A DNA stretch of 64,000 bases, from positions 186,001 through 250,000 of the forward strand of contig NZ_JAKRNU010000001.1 in the NCBI RefSeq assembly GCF_022346545.1, written 5' to 3'. Shown here piece by piece: positions 53,615 to 63,991 of the stretch. Position 1 is the stretch's first letter. Each line of letters starts with the position of its first letter. The position numbers and the translations under genes are program-made. The notes under the pieces are model-generated. The model saw nothing but the letters and a program-made list of their open reading frames with translations, made no database searches and was not told the origin of the DNA. The DNA comes from Sporosarcina sp. ACRSM. GTDB lineage: Bacteria > Bacillota > Bacilli > Bacillales_A > Planococcaceae.

Positions 53615-54922
53615 TCACCCATTTGTGATCGCTGGGACAGCAAGCTTTTCCAAGTCGTCGAAAAACCTTGGGTAGGAAATATTGATGCAAGATGCATCAT
53701 CAATTGTAACAGGTCCTGTCGTGATAAGTGAAGCAATGCCAGCCATCATTCCGAGACGATGATCCCCATAGGATGAAAGTGATGCACCCGTTAAAGCGGT
53801 CGGCCCGTGGATGATCATCCCATCTTCCGTCTCTTCTACTTGCGCACCCATTTTTTTCAGCTCTGCCGTCACGGCAGCAATCCGATCCGTCTCTTTGACG
53901 CGTAATTCTTCAGCATTCTTAATAACGGTCGTGCCTTCCGCCTGCGTAGCCAGCAAAGCAATGATTGGCAGCTCATCGATCAGTCGTGGAATGAGTTCAC
54001 CACCGATTTCCGTTCCCCGCAACTTACTATGTGAAACGTGGACGGTCCCAAACGGTTCGCCAATCGAATCGGATTGTTCCGTTATTTGGATATTCGCGCC
54101 CATCGCTTGTAAAACATCCAGTATGCCAGTTCTCGTCGGATTGAGCCCGACATCTTTGAAACTGACGGCACTCCCTTCCGTCATGGCAGCCGCTACCATG
54201 AAAAAGGCTGCAGAAGAAATATCACCGGGCACTTTGACCGTTGTTCCGCGAAGAGACTGCCCGCCTTCAACGTGTACTGTATTGCCTTCTCTTTGAATAG
54301 ATGCACCGAATTGTTCCAGCATCCGTTCCGTATGGTCGCGAGAAACCGTCTGTTCAGTTACGGACGTTGTTCCTTCGGCGTTCAGACCGGCAAATAAAAT
54401 AGCCGACTTCACTTGAGCACTCGCAATCGGCATCTCATAATCGATCCCAGTAAGCGGGCCGCCCGTAATTGTAAGTGGAAGGAGATTGCTCCCCTCCTCT
54501 CCGGTGATGTCCGCTCCCATGGAAGCCAAAGGCAACGCTACGCGATTCATCGGTCGCTTGGATAAGTATTGATCCCCCGTCAAAACGGACGTCACCTGCG
54601 ATCCGGCCAATATCCCGAGCATGAGACGAGCAGTCGTCCCTGAATTGCCAGCATACAATTCTTCAGTAGGCGTTTGCCACCCATTCATACCAGGGCTCTC
54701 GACGGTCACATTCGTCCCTTCTCTCGTAATAACAACACCGAGCTTCCGGAAAATATCGACGGTTTGTAAGCAGTCTTCCCCATCGAGGAAACCGCTAATT
54801 TCCGTTTTCCCTTCTGCAATGGCTCCGAGCATAACCGCCCGGTGGGAAATCGATTTATCCCCCGGTACAACCAATTCCCCTTGCAATGCAGCCTGTTGGA
54901 ATTCCACTTTTTTCATTGCCAT
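53615..54922 (-). CDS. aroA: 3-phosphoshikimate 1-carboxyvinyltransferase (EPSP synthase)
   Basis: Sixth step of the shikimate pathway (called aroE in B. subtilis). The N-terminal substrate loop PGDKSISHRA (about 20-29), GNSGTTARL (about 92-100) and the Asp in PRLIDELPI (about 315) are intact. Two residues typical of the glyphosate-sensitive/insensitive classes are not easy to judge, but GNSGTTAR fits class II enzymes of Gram-positives. 435 aa is normal. ATG at 54922 has GGAG nine bases upstream. It follows tyrA by 32 bases. Confidence 0.96.
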   Translation of the reverse strand: MAMKKVEFQQAALQGELVVPGDKSISHRAVMLGAIAEGKTEISGFLDGEDCLQTVDIFRKLGVVITREGTNVTVESPGMNGWQTPTEELYAGNSGTTARLMLGILAGSQVTSVLTGDQYLSKRPMNRVALPLASMGADITGEEGSNLLPLTITGGPLTGIDYEMPIASAQVKSAILFAGLNAEGTTSVTEQTVSRDHTERMLEQFGASIQREGNTVHVEGGQSLRGTTVKVPGDISSAAFFMVAAAMTEGSAVSFKDVGLNPTRTGILDVLQAMGANIQITEQSDSIGEPFGTVHVSHSKLRGTEIGGELIPRLIDELPIIALLATQAEGTTVIKNAEELRVKETDRIAAVTAELKKMGAQVEETEDGMIIHGPTALTGASLSSYGDHRLGMMAGIASLITTGPVTIDDASCINISYPRFFDDLEKLAVPAITNG

Positions 54923-54954
54923 CCTTCACAGCTCCTCTATATTAAATGATGTGC

Positions 54955-56067
54955 TTAAATGGTGTGCATACTAAATTCCGTCTCCTTCATGAGCGCGGCC
55001 CGTGCCCGCTCTCGGTCATCGGCCGTCTGGAAGCTGATGACAAGGATCCCGTATACATCCGTCCTCGTTTCGACAATTCGAATATTCGTCAAACTGATGC
55101 GTTCATCGGCAAGAATTTTTGTAATTTCCGATATAATACCTGGGTGATCCGGAATATCAATATGTAAGTCAAACGTCATATATAAAGCACCTTGTACAGC
55201 ACCTTGTGATGTGGTCGGCAATGCATCACGGAACGCCTTCGCTTGTGCATAAAAATCATAAATTTCTTCCGGATTATTCGTGAGAAGCATTTCCCGGACA
55301 TGCCCCATCTCCTCAAGCCATCCGTCCAGTTGCTTTAACAATTCCGCCCGGTTCTGGATCGTTACATCCCGCCACATCGTGGGATCTGCAGAGGCGATTC
55401 GCGTCAAGTCACGGAAGCCCCCTGCCGCGAGATGCTTCACAAAAGGTTGTTCTTCTTGCTGATCAGCGAGCCTTCCAACAAGAGAAGAAGCGATAATATG
55501 AGGAAAATGGCTGACAATCGCCGTCATCCGATCATGCTCACGTGCATCGATCACAACAATTTTCCCTTTCGTCGGCGCAAGCAAACGCTGTAGCTGTTTG
55601 ACTTTCCCTTCGTCTGTCCCTTCAAATGGAGTCAAAATGTAATAAGCATTTTCAAACAAATGCTCTTTGGCGGCAGATACCCCACTCTTATGGGAACCGG
55701 TCATCGGATGTCCACCGATGAAGGTTATCCCTTGCTCGTTCAACAAGATGGAAGCTTCCATAATCGGCATTTTCGTACTGCCCGTATCCGTCAAAATGAC
55801 TTCTTTCTTCAATTTCCAGTTTACCGCTTCTTGCATGAGTGCAACCGTCGTATTGACAGGTGTTGCAAAAATAATAAAATCAGCCTGTTCAGCAGCAGCT
55901 TGTGCTGAGGGGGCAATCGAATCAATAATCCCTCTGCGGTAAGCTTCGTCCGCCGTCGCATAGGAACGGTCAAATCCGATCACATGGACAGCATCGTTTC
56001 TTTTTAACGCAAGGCCGAGCGAGCCGCCGATCAAGCCCAGTCCGAAGATGGTCACATTTGTTTTCAT
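54955..56067 (-). CDS. tyrA: prephenate dehydrogenase TyrA with ACT domain
   Basis: NAD-dependent decarboxylation of prephenate to 4-hydroxyphenylpyruvate for tyrosine. Rossmann motif GLGLIGGSLGLALK (about 9-22), the catalytic His in GGHPMTGSHKSG (about 119-130), and a C-terminal ACT domain (about 297-365; DIPDHPGIISEITKIL) that binds the feedback amino acid. 370 aa is normal for Bacillales. AAGGAG precedes the ATG. It follows aroH directly; in B. subtilis the trp genes and hisC lie between aroH and tyrA. Confidence 0.95.
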   Translation of the reverse strand: MKTNVTIFGLGLIGGSLGLALKRNDAVHVIGFDRSYATADEAYRRGIIDSIAPSAQAAAEQADFIIFATPVNTTVALMQEAVNWKLKKEVILTDTGSTKMPIMEASILLNEQGITFIGGHPMTGSHKSGVSAAKEHLFENAYYILTPFEGTDEGKVKQLQRLLAPTKGKIVVIDAREHDRMTAIVSHFPHIIASSLVGRLADQQEEQPFVKHLAAGGFRDLTRIASADPTMWRDVTIQNRAELLKQLDGWLEEMGHVREMLLTNNPEEIYDFYAQAKAFRDALPTTSQGAVQGALYMTFDLHIDIPDHPGIISEITKILADERISLTNIRIVETRTDVYGILVISFQTADDRERARAALMKETEFSMHTI

Positions 56068-56099
56068 ACTTGCGTCTCCTTGATAGTAAGTAATTCAAC

Positions 56100-56465
56100 T
56101 CATTGCTGTAAATCAGGTCGTAGTTTCACAGCCTCGTTTTGATAAATATGTTTGACATCCTGTTGAGTAATATCCGTATTCACATGCATGAGTACACGAA
56201 TGCATAATGGCAGGGACCCCGGTACATCAATCTCATTTGTACACATGACAGGGACATACTTCCATCCTTCTATCATCCGTACCGCTTTTGCAGGAAAAGT
56301 CGATTTGATGTCTGTTGTCGTAGAAAGGAGGACGGAAATAATGTCTTGTGGATCGATTCCGTTCACTTCCGCCATTTCAGCGACTAACGATTCCGTTGCT
56401 TGTAGAACGGTTTGTTCTTCATCGCGCTCGACTGTTGTTGCACCTCTTAATCCTCTTACCGTCAT
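56100..56465 (-). CDS. aroH: chorismate mutase AroH (monofunctional)
   Basis: A trimeric AroH-type chorismate mutase converting chorismate to prephenate. Marks: MTVRGLRGATTVERDE at the N terminus with the active Arg-7, EMAEVNGIDPQDIISV, and RVLMHVNT with a further active Arg. 121 aa, near the B. subtilis 127. The ATG at 56465 overlaps the aroB stop (ATGA), so it is coupled to aroB. A frame extension upstream has no homology. Confidence 0.95.
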   Translation of the reverse strand: MTVRGLRGATTVERDEEQTVLQATESLVAEMAEVNGIDPQDIISVLLSTTTDIKSTFPAKAVRMIEGWKYVPVMCTNEIDVPGSLPLCIRVLMHVNTDITQQDVKHIYQNEAVKLRPDLQQ

Positions 56466-57568
56466 TTTGTTCCATTCCCTTCCGTTCGTTGCCTCAATTG
56501 GTTGAATGCCTCTTCGCATCGCTCACGTGTCAATTCTGTCACGTATGGCTTTCCAATGCCGTCAAGCAACACAAAATTCAATTTACCAAAAGTCACTTTT
56601 TTATCTTTTTCCATATAATTTAGGAATACGTCAAAATCATGATCATGCACAGGTTGGAATGTATAGCCGTGTTCGGTGGCAAACTCGATCAACCGAGTTG
56701 TCAATCCTTTTTCGATCGAACCGTTCTCTTCACTTAAAATCAGACTATACGCCATACCGATCATGACACATTCCCCATGACTCAAGCCGCCAAAGCCACA
56801 AACCGCTTCCACCGCATGACCAAACGTATGGCCAAAATTCAAAAACTTCCGAGTAGAACGTTCAAATTCGTCTTCCGCGACGATGTTCGCCTTCACTTCG
56901 ATCCCTTTTAACAATTCCTCATCGAGCCATTCAATGGATGGCTGTGAGAAGTCCGAGTTGCTCAGTAGCTGTGCTGTCCAGTCTGCATCCGAGATGAAAG
57001 CATGCTTCAACAGCTCTGTCATACCTGAGCGTATTTCCCGTGGGGGTAATGTTTCAAATAGCGTTGTGTTGAAAATCACACCCGCGGGTTGATGGAACGC
57101 TCCGACCATATTTTTTCCTTCCGGCATATTGATGGCCGTCTTCCCGCCTACCGCGCTATCATGCGCCAAAATCGTAGTCGGGCAATGGACATAACGGATT
57201 CCCCGCATGAAAGTCGCTGCCACGAAACCGGTCAAGTCTCCGCATGCGCCACCGCCAAATGCAATGACGAGCGAGTCCCTGGTGCAGTTCGCATTCAATA
57301 AAAAAGAAAGGCAATCGGTATAGACTGCCGGCGTTTTGCACTTTTCTCCGGAAGGTACCGTTTTTACAAGCACTTCCCGCCCTTCCGTTTCCAGTGCTTG
57401 CATCAGAATCGGTAAGTGGGACTCTGCCACTAAGCTGTCCGCAATGATCACAATCCGATCCGCACTGTCAAGCAGTGCGGCATACTCGGTTGCGAAAAGC
57501 TGGTAAGTGTTAGGACCAATATGGACATCGTATTCTTGATTCAAAATATTGACTGCAAGTTTGCCCAT
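56462..57568 (-). CDS. aroB: 3-dehydroquinate synthase AroB
   Basis: Second step of the shikimate pathway, a zinc and NAD enzyme. The GGGACGDLTGFVAATFMRG motif (about 107-125) and zinc ligands (Glu in TELLKHAF, His in FGHTFGHAVE and the downstream LSHGE) are visible. 368 aa is normal. AAGGAG precedes the ATG at 57568, one base past the end of aroC. Part of the aroC-aroB-aroH-tyrA-aroA run. Confidence 0.96.
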   Translation of the reverse strand: MGKLAVNILNQEYDVHIGPNTYQLFATEYAALLDSADRIVIIADSLVAESHLPILMQALETEGREVLVKTVPSGEKCKTPAVYTDCLSFLLNANCTRDSLVIAFGGGACGDLTGFVAATFMRGIRYVHCPTTILAHDSAVGGKTAINMPEGKNMVGAFHQPAGVIFNTTLFETLPPREIRSGMTELLKHAFISDADWTAQLLSNSDFSQPSIEWLDEELLKGIEVKANIVAEDEFERSTRKFLNFGHTFGHAVEAVCGFGGLSHGECVMIGMAYSLILSEENGSIEKGLTTRLIEFATEHGYTFQPVHDHDFDVFLNYMEKDKKVTFGKLNFVLLDGIGKPYVTELTRERCEEAFNQLRQRTEGNGTK

Positions 57569-57569
57569 A

Positions 57570-58751
57570 TTAAAACTCCTTCACATACTGTCTATATTGT
57601 TCGATTTCCCTTTTTAGTCCGTCAATTGTATCGGAACGGAACTCATCCATGATCGCTTTGGCCATTTCAGTTGCAATGACATGTTCCGCCACGACAGAAG
57701 CAGCAGGTACAGCACAAGGATCGGATCGCTCGATTGTCGCTACAAACGGCTCTTTCGTATCGATATCCACACTTTCAAGCGGTTTGTATAAAGTTGGGAT
57801 CGGCTTCATGACGCCTCTTATGACAATCGGCATCCCTGTTGTCATGCCACCTTCCAAGCCGCCTAGACGATTCGATTTACGGTAGTAACCGAGCTCCTCA
57901 CTCCAAGCGATTTCGTCATGCACTTCACTGCCCGGTTTTTTGGCCATTTCAAAACCTAAACCGAATTCAACTCCTTTGAATGCATTGATGCTCATCATCG
58001 CTCCTGCAAGCTTGCCATCCATCTTTCGATCGAATTGGACATAGCTTCCGATCCCCGGCGGGCAGCCTTCGATAATGATTTCCACGACTCCGCCAATCGT
58101 ATCGCCACGCCCCTTCGCATCGTCGATCGCTTGGACCATCCGAGCGGATGCTTCTGGATCCGCACAATAGACCGGATCGTTTTCAATGATCGGACGCAAT
58201 TCTTCCGTTCCTTTTCCTGCATATGTATCCGGATTTGTTGTCACGCCTCCGATTTCCGTCACATGAGCGACTGTATGGATGCCGAGCTCCCGCAAAAATT
58301 GCTTGGCAACTGCACCGATCGCCACACGCATCGTCGTCTCCCGGGCAGATGAACGTTCAAGCACATTTCTTAAATCGCGATGTCCGTATTTCATCCCGCC
58401 TACAAGGTCGGCATGTCCAGGTCTTGGTCGAGTGATTTGCCGTTTGATATCAGCCGGGTCCACATCGTCCGCTAAAGGCTCGACGCCCATAATCGACGTC
58501 CAATGTTTCCAGTCATCGTTCACGACCGTAAGTGTGACGGGCGACCCCAGTGTTTTACCATGCCGTACACCCGATGAGATGACCACTTGGTCCTTTTCAA
58601 TTTGCATCCGTCTTCCGCGTCCGTGTCCTCCTTGTCTTCTGGACAGTTCGCCATTGATCATTTCTGCTGTCAATTCCAGTTGGGCAGGAAGCCCTTCGAT
58701 GATTGCCGTCAACTGTGGACCATGTGATTCACCGGCAGTAAAATACCTCAT
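57570..58751 (-). CDS. aroC: chorismate synthase AroC (AroF in B. subtilis)
   Basis: Last step to chorismate, needs reduced FMN. Family marks are the N-terminal [19 protein letters not shown] (about 2-20), [21 protein letters not shown] (about 110-119), and [12 protein letters not shown] (about 133-144). 393 aa is normal. AAGGAGG precedes the ATG at 58751. It is the first gene of the aro cluster; 139 bases separate it from cheR upstream, without an obvious terminator. Confidence 0.96.
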   Translation of the reverse strand: MRYFTAGESHGPQLTAIIEGLPAQLELTAEMINGELSRRQGGHGRGRRMQIEKDQVVISSGVRHGKTLGSPVTLTVVNDDWKHWTSIMGVEPLADDVDPADIKRQITRPRPGHADLVGGMKYGHRDLRNVLERSSARETTMRVAIGAVAKQFLRELGIHTVAHVTEIGGVTTNPDTYAGKGTEELRPIIENDPVYCADPEASARMVQAIDDAKGRGDTIGGVVEIIIEGCPPGIGSYVQFDRKMDGKLAGAMMSINAFKGVEFGLGFEMAKKPGSEVHDEIAWSEELGYYRKSNRLGGLEGGMTTGMPIVIRGVMKPIPTLYKPLESVDIDTKEPFVATIERSDPCAVPAASVVAEHVIATEMAKAIMDEFRSDTIDGLKREIEQYRQYVKEF

Positions 58752-58889
58752 TTCATTTCCTCCTTGGACAGCTTGAGCTGTCTTCTCTTTTATAGCACTT
58801 TACCAAAGTAAACTTAGTTTGACTATATGTTGCTCAGAAAAACATATGGAGAAGCGTCGGATGTACGGAACATTGGAATCCAGTTCCTG

Positions 58890-59687
<798 letters not shown>

Positions 59688-59718
59688 TTATTATAACGGA
59701 TTGGAAAAGGTTTCGAAA

Positions 59719-59762
59719 GAACAAAAGCGCTGGGCGACTGCTAAGACGCCCGCAGGCTAGAC
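59719..59762 (+). repeat. dispersed hairpin repeat, copy C
   Basis: Starts GAACAAAAGCGC, has GGGCGAC and GACGCCC as inverted arms and ends CAGGCTAGAC, matching copies A and B in both ends and in the central inverted pair. It lies between cheR and the ndk terminator. Confidence 0.6.
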
Positions 59763-59803
59763 GAAAACAAAAGTGCAGGAGTGGAATGTGAAAACTTGAT
59801 ATG

Positions 59804-59838
59804 AAAAAACAGCCGCGCTCAACATGCTTGGCTGTTTT
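59804..59838 (-). terminator. intrinsic terminator of ndk
   Basis: AAAACAGCC pairs with GGCTGTTTT; a TTTTTT run follows on the minus strand. It lies ten bases past the ndk stop. Confidence 0.82.
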
Positions 59839-59848
59839 GTCTAAATGA

Positions 59849-60295
59849 TTAGTTAATCCAGTTGTTGATTGTTTTTCCATAAGAGACAAGCTCTTCTTCT
59901 TTGAAGAATAGACCGATTTCGCGAACCGCTGATTCAGGGGAATCAGAACCGTGAATGATGTTCTTTCCAACCGTCACCGCATAATCGCCACGGATTGTCC
60001 CTGGTGCTGATTCTTTCGGATTTGTCGCTCCCATCATGAGACGCGCTGTTGAGATGACATTTTCGCCTTCCCATACCATCGCAAAAACAGGACCTGATGT
60101 AATGAATTCAACAAGCTCACCGAAAAATGGACGCTCTTTATGTTCACCGTAGTGCTGTTCTGCAAGCTCCTGTGGAATTTGCATCAATTTACCGCCTACA
60201 AGTTGAAAACCTTTACTTTCAAAACGGCTGACAATGTCTCCGATTAAATTACGTTGTACGCCGTCTGGCTTAACCATTAAAAATGTTCTTTCCAT
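59849..60295 (-). CDS. ndk: nucleoside diphosphate kinase
   Basis: Moves phosphate between NTPs and NDPs via a phosphohistidine. The active His is in [12 protein letters not shown] (about residue 115), with [14 protein letters not shown] at the N terminus. 148 aa is normal. AAGGAG precedes the ATG. It has its own promoter at 60341-60369 and its own terminator, so it is monocistronic, between hepT and cheR as in B. subtilis. Confidence 0.97.
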   Translation of the reverse strand: MERTFLMVKPDGVQRNLIGDIVSRFESKGFQLVGGKLMQIPQELAEQHYGEHKERPFFGELVEFITSGPVFAMVWEGENVISTARLMMGATNPKESAPGTIRGDYAVTVGKNIIHGSDSPESAVREIGLFFKEEELVSYGKTINNWIN

Positions 60296-60340
60296 GTGTT
60301 AACACTCCTTCGTGTATGTATCGGGTTTTTCCCCTTATCG

Positions 60341-60369
60341 ATCGTACCATCCGGTGCCTGATCTTTCAA
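60341..60369 (-). promoter_or_regulatory. sigma-A promoter of ndk
   Basis: TTGAAA (60364-60369), 17 bases, TACGAT (60341-60346), read on the minus strand; it begins 12 bases after the hepT stop. Confidence 0.75.
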
Positions 60370-60380
60370 CTATTAGCCGA

Positions 60381-61355
60381 TCAATATTTGCGCTTGCCAA
60401 TGAAAGCCGAAATTTGCATGAATGCTTTTTTGGCATCATTTTCAGGGAGTGAAGCAATTTCCGCCAGCGCTTTTTTCAAATACAGGTCACTGACTGCCTG
60501 CGCTTTCTCGATGGCACCCGTTTTTCGAATATAGGCAAGCATTTCAAAACGTTCCGTTTCTGTCAATGTGCCATCGAACGCCCGAGCCATGAATGGTTGA
60601 AACTGCTCGTCGTCTTTTATAAAAAAGATCGGCAACGTTAAATGGCCATTCATCAGATCACTGCCTGCCGGTTTTCCAAGCGTCTTATCGGTCGATATAA
60701 TATCGAGTATGTCATCGGTGATTTGATAGGCCATCCCCGCAAAATAGCCGAAACGGCGCATTTTCCGGACAACAGAAGGCTCAGCTCCGGAAATGAGTGC
60801 TCCCAATTCGCAACTGGACGATAACAACAAAGCCGTCTTTCTTTTGATGCGTCTCAAATAATCCCGCGTAGTCTGATCGGTTCTCCTCTGATGATCGATT
60901 TGAATAATCTCGCCTTTACAGATTTCAAGCATCGTCTCCGCAAGCAATTCATGAACCGCGGGAATCTCTATTTCCCCGATGGAAGTAAGCGCCCTGGCAA
61001 AAATGAAATCGCCTGTATACATCGCAACCCGGTTATCCCAGCGAGCTTTTACCGTTTTAAAACCCCTGCGCATATCCGAATCATCGATCACATCATCATG
61101 CACCAGTGACCCCATATGTACCAATTCCAGTGAAACTGCCACTTTTGCAACGGCTTCCAATGAATACGTACCAAATTGGGAGGCCAAAATGACGAAAATA
61201 GGTCGAATCCGCTTTCCGCCTGCACGGAGAAGATGCAAAGAGGCTTGTCTGATGATCGGGGAAGATGAATTGACGGATCGTTCAAGTTCCTTTTCTATAT
61301 AAGTGAGATCCTTGCGGAAATCAGCATAAAGTGTCATTAACTTCAATTTCTCCAA
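60381..61355 (-). CDS. hepT: heptaprenyl diphosphate synthase component II HepT
   Basis: The catalytic prenyltransferase subunit that builds the C35 side chain of menaquinone with HepS. The two Asp-rich motifs are LVHDDVIDD (about 84-92) and ITDDILD (about 212-218); GGKRIRP and MYTGDF are also present. The start is placed at the TTG at 61355 (324 aa) since GGGGAAGG lies eight bases upstream; an ATG seven codons earlier overlaps that site. It follows menG by 23 bases, in the conserved hepS-menG-hepT order. Confidence 0.93.
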   Translation of the reverse strand: MEKLKLMTLYADFRKDLTYIEKELERSVNSSSPIIRQASLHLLRAGGKRIRPIFVILASQFGTYSLEAVAKVAVSLELVHMGSLVHDDVIDDSDMRRGFKTVKARWDNRVAMYTGDFIFARALTSIGEIEIPAVHELLAETMLEICKGEIIQIDHQRRTDQTTRDYLRRIKRKTALLLSSSCELGALISGAEPSVVRKMRRFGYFAGMAYQITDDILDIISTDKTLGKPAGSDLMNGHLTLPIFFIKDDEQFQPFMARAFDGTLTETERFEMLAYIRKTGAIEKAQAVSDLYLKKALAEIASLPENDAKKAFMQISAFIGKRKY

Positions 61356-61378
61356 AACGATTACCTTCCCCTGCATGC

Positions 61379-62077
61379 TTATTGTTTGTATCCTATATGA
61401 CCTGCTGCCGCACCGCCACTGTACGGCTTATAGGACACATCGATGAAACCGGCTTCCGTGAATAATTGGGCAAGCTCTTTCATCCCCGGGAAATCATCTG
61501 CGGATTCTTGGAGCCATGAATATTCCTGAAAACTTTTCGCAAAAAGTTTTCCGAATAACGGCATGATGAACTTGAAATAAAAACGGAATAATTGACGATA
61601 AACCGGAATCTCCGTTTGGGACGTTTCCAAGCAGGCGATCATCCCGCCCGGCTTCAATACCCGGTTCATCTCTTTTAGAACGGTCAGATAATCCGGTACA
61701 TTGCGCAAACCGAAACCGATCGTGACGACGTCGAATGTATTGTCCGGAAAGGGCAACTCCATGGCATTCCCTTGTATGAGTTTGACATTCGGATACGCTT
61801 GTACTTTCGGCCGTCCCGCTTCCAGCATCCCTTCACTGAAATCAAGTCCTGTCACTGCACCCTTGGGCCCTACTGCATTCGCCAAGGCGATCGTCCAGTC
61901 TGCTGTGCCGCAACAGACATCCAACGCCTTGTCCCCTTCTTGGACGTTCATACGCACCATAATGTCATCTCGCCATTTTTTATGTTGCTTGAAACTGATG
62001 ACGGAATTCATCTTATCGTAGTCACCTGATATCTTTTCAAAAACATTATGGACCTTCTCTTCTTTTGATAGTGTCAA
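61379..62077 (-). CDS. menG: demethylmenaquinone methyltransferase MenG (UbiE)
   Basis: Last step of menaquinone synthesis. SAM-dependent methyltransferase with [16 protein letters not shown] (about 48-63), the family signatures [17 protein letters not shown] (about 20-36) and GFGLRNVPD (about 125-133) and [12 protein letters not shown]. 232 aa is normal. Starts with a TTG at 62077, with GAGG eight bases upstream. It lies between hepS and hepT, so the three genes act on the same quinone. Confidence 0.96.
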   Translation of the reverse strand: MTLSKEEKVHNVFEKISGDYDKMNSVISFKQHKKWRDDIMVRMNVQEGDKALDVCCGTADWTIALANAVGPKGAVTGLDFSEGMLEAGRPKVQAYPNVKLIQGNAMELPFPDNTFDVVTIGFGLRNVPDYLTVLKEMNRVLKPGGMIACLETSQTEIPVYRQLFRFYFKFIMPLFGKLFAKSFQEYSWLQESADDFPGMKELAQLFTEAGFIDVSYKPYSGGAAAGHIGYKQ

Positions 62078-62119
62078 GTCTTAAACCTCTTTTCTATCCT
62101 TTACGCCTCGGGCATGAAG

Positions 62120-62845
62120 TCAAATCGGTTTGCCCAGGAGCGACGTTGCCATCTTTATAATTTCCTGCTGTAAAAAAGGCGCAAGGAAATCCGCTGTATC
62201 AAGTGCTTCTTGCAATTCCAATTGAAACGCTGCGATCGATCGGTCAACATCAATCGGATTCCAAGAATGGTACACGCTGTTTCCTGTCTTTTCTGTCAGC
62301 ATACTGTCCAGACGCAGAAGCGACAATACGGATTCAGCGAGTGGGACGTATCGGGAGAAACCGAATGTATGTAAAAAATCAGCAATGCAGCCCGCTTCAA
62401 TGACGCGGACCGCTTCCATCATTTTAGAAGACCCGCTCGGCGGTTGGTGATGGCATGTCGTTTTCATCTCGTTTATCTGACCGATCATTCCAGAAAGGGA
62501 ACGGATGAAACCATATGCCGGTATCGATGCCAATAACCGATAATGAATACCGCTGAAATGATCACCGGATAACACCGTAAGCTGTTGTCTAGTGGACGTA
62601 GCATTCGATGCATCAATCACATCGTGTGCAGCAAATGCCGCATGAACCGCACCGACCGCGATAGCAGCCCGGTTCATGGAGTCTGTCCACCTTTCCCCAT
62701 TGAGCAATGGGAGAAGCGTGAAAAACGCCTTTGCATCATCGATCGTCATCCGACCGACATCACGAATGATAATCGGTTCGTGAATCGCCTGTTCGACTTC
62801 AACTCTATAGTGTTCGATATGTTGTTCCATTTTTTGTCTTTCCAT
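62120..62845 (-). CDS. hepS: heptaprenyl diphosphate synthase component I HepS
   Basis: The small regulatory subunit of heptaprenyl diphosphate synthase, required with HepT. The all-helical family is poorly conserved; marks are AAIAVGAVHAAFAAHDVIDA (about 58-77) and VLSGDHFSGIHYRLLAS (about 86-102), which imitate prenyltransferase helices without the Asp-rich motifs. Start: ATG at 62845 with GGAG eight bases upstream (241 aa); a TTG six codons earlier is also well placed. It is followed by menG. Confidence 0.9.
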   Translation of the reverse strand: MERQKMEQHIEHYRVEVEQAIHEPIIIRDVGRMTIDDAKAFFTLLPLLNGERWTDSMNRAAIAVGAVHAAFAAHDVIDASNATSTRQQLTVLSGDHFSGIHYRLLASIPAYGFIRSLSGMIGQINEMKTTCHHQPPSGSSKMMEAVRVIEAGCIADFLHTFGFSRYVPLAESVLSLLRLDSMLTEKTGNSVYHSWNPIDVDRSIAAFQLELQEALDTADFLAPFLQQEIIKMATSLLGKPI

Positions 62846-62895
62846 CGTCGAATCTCCATTCAAAGACGTCTCCTGAAGAGTATGTCAAAGACGAA

Positions 62896-63120
62896 TTATT
62901 CTTTAGTGTCGCTTGACAAGACACCGTATGCAGTATGAACGTCGGCTTTACCGCGTATTTTCATCGCTGACGTATGTTCGGTAAACTGTGCGATCATCAC
63001 TTCACCGGCATCCAATTTTTCCGTGTGATGGAACTTCGTGTTGTTCCCTCTCGTCAGTCCGATGACATTCACGCCATCCTCTTTCGCTTTAATGACGATA
63101 TACTCGGATTGTTGTGTCAT
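62896..63120 (-). CDS. mtrB: trp RNA-binding attenuation protein MtrB (TRAP)
   Basis: An 11-subunit ring protein that, bound to tryptophan, wraps GAG/UAG repeats in trp leader RNA. The 74 aa sequence has the RNA-contact residues in [17 protein letters not shown] and the tryptophan-binding [15 protein letters not shown]. The start is the ATG at 63120 with GGAGAGG upstream. It lies between folE and hepS as in B. subtilis (mtrAB). No GAG/UAG array was noticed in this window, so its RNA targets are elsewhere. Confidence 0.95.
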   Translation of the reverse strand: MTQQSEYIVIKAKEDGVNVIGLTRGNNTKFHHTEKLDAGEVMIAQFTEHTSAMKIRGKADVHTAYGVLSSDTKE

Positions 63121-63189
63121 CTTTACCTCTCCTGTCTGTTCATATACGGTCTTCATCATACCATAGAAAAGGAGGTGTCCGCAAAACCC

Positions 63190-63759
63190 TCAATCCATTT
63201 TTATCAGTGATAGGATTTCGGCGCGTTTCACATCATCGTGTTCATAAATCCCACGTGCTACGGTCGTCACCGTTTTGGCTCCAGGTTTCTTGATCCCGCG
63301 CATCGTCATACACATATGCTCCGCCTCGATGACGACATAAACGCCAATCGGATTGAGCATTTCCATCATCGCATCGGCTACGGTTGACGTAATCCGTTCT
63401 TGCAACTGGGGTCTTCTCGCTGTTGTTTCGACAGCTCTCGCCAATTTGCTCAAACCGGCAACAACTCCATCCCGCGGTATGTAAGCAACATGTGCATGTC
63501 CAAAAAATGGAACTAAATGATGTTCGCACATGGAGTGGAACGGAATATCCTTCACCAAGACCACTTCATCATGATTTTCATTGAAAACGGTTTTGAAATA
63601 GTCTTTCGGATCTTTATTCAACCCTTCAAATACTTCAGCATACATTTTGGCAACTCTTGAAGGTGTATCGATCAACCCTTCGCGCTCGGGGTCTTCACCG
63701 ATCGCTTCAAGGATCATTGTCACTGCCTTCTCTATTTTCCCATAATCGACATCTCTCAT
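63190..63759 (-). CDS. folE: GTP cyclohydrolase I FolE (MtrA)
   Basis: Makes dihydroneopterin triphosphate from GTP, the first step to folate and also the pterin source for QueD in this window. Zinc ligands are in [10 protein letters not shown] (about 75-84) and HMCMTMRG (Cys, about 146-153), with [15 protein letters not shown] at the N terminus and [12 protein letters not shown] in the core. 189 aa is normal. The ATG at 63759 has a GGGAGG site. First gene seen of the folE-mtrB-hepS-menG-hepT run; the expected upstream gene (hbs) would lie beyond the window. Confidence 0.96.
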   Translation of the reverse strand: MRDVDYGKIEKAVTMILEAIGEDPEREGLIDTPSRVAKMYAEVFEGLNKDPKDYFKTVFNENHDEVVLVKDIPFHSMCEHHLVPFFGHAHVAYIPRDGVVAGLSKLARAVETTARRPQLQERITSTVADAMMEMLNPIGVYVVIEAEHMCMTMRGIKKPGAKTVTTVARGIYEHDDVKRAEILSLIKMD

Positions 63760-63860
63760 CTATTCTGAATCCTCCCTAAACACAAATAAAGCTATTCCAC
63801 CAAAAATAGTAGCATACTCCCTCATTTCCGTACAGTTCGCCATCCCTTTTCTCTTAAAGA

Positions 63861-63911
63861 TGCCAGTTGCTGCTACAATTCGCGTGCTTCGAATTGTAGC
63901 AGCAACTGGCA
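63861..63911. repeat. perfect 22-bp inverted repeat upstream of folE
   Basis: TGCCAGTTGCTGCTACAATT plus CG at 63861-63882 is matched exactly in reverse complement at 63890-63911, with a seven-base loop. There is no T run on either side, so it is not a normal terminator. It may be a small mobile repeat or a processing site. Confidence 0.7.
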
Positions 63912-63944
63912 CCGGGCCTGGGCGCCGACGGGCACCTAAGTAAA

Positions 63945-63991
63945 GGAGTCCGTCCCATGTATCTGACAAACAGATACGACGGACGGACCCC
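63945..63991. terminator. hairpin at the window edge, possible end of the gene upstream
   Basis: GTCCGTC and GTATCTG pair with CAGATAC and GACGGAC, with small internal loops. On the minus strand the stem is followed by a weak TCCTTTACTT. It may end the gene lying beyond 64000. Confidence 0.4.

Noticed and set aside
63760-63969. 69-codon frame upstream of folE on the minus strand
   Set aside because: It runs through the perfect hairpin, has no ribosome site, and its Arg/Pro-rich residues look like translated repeat sequence.
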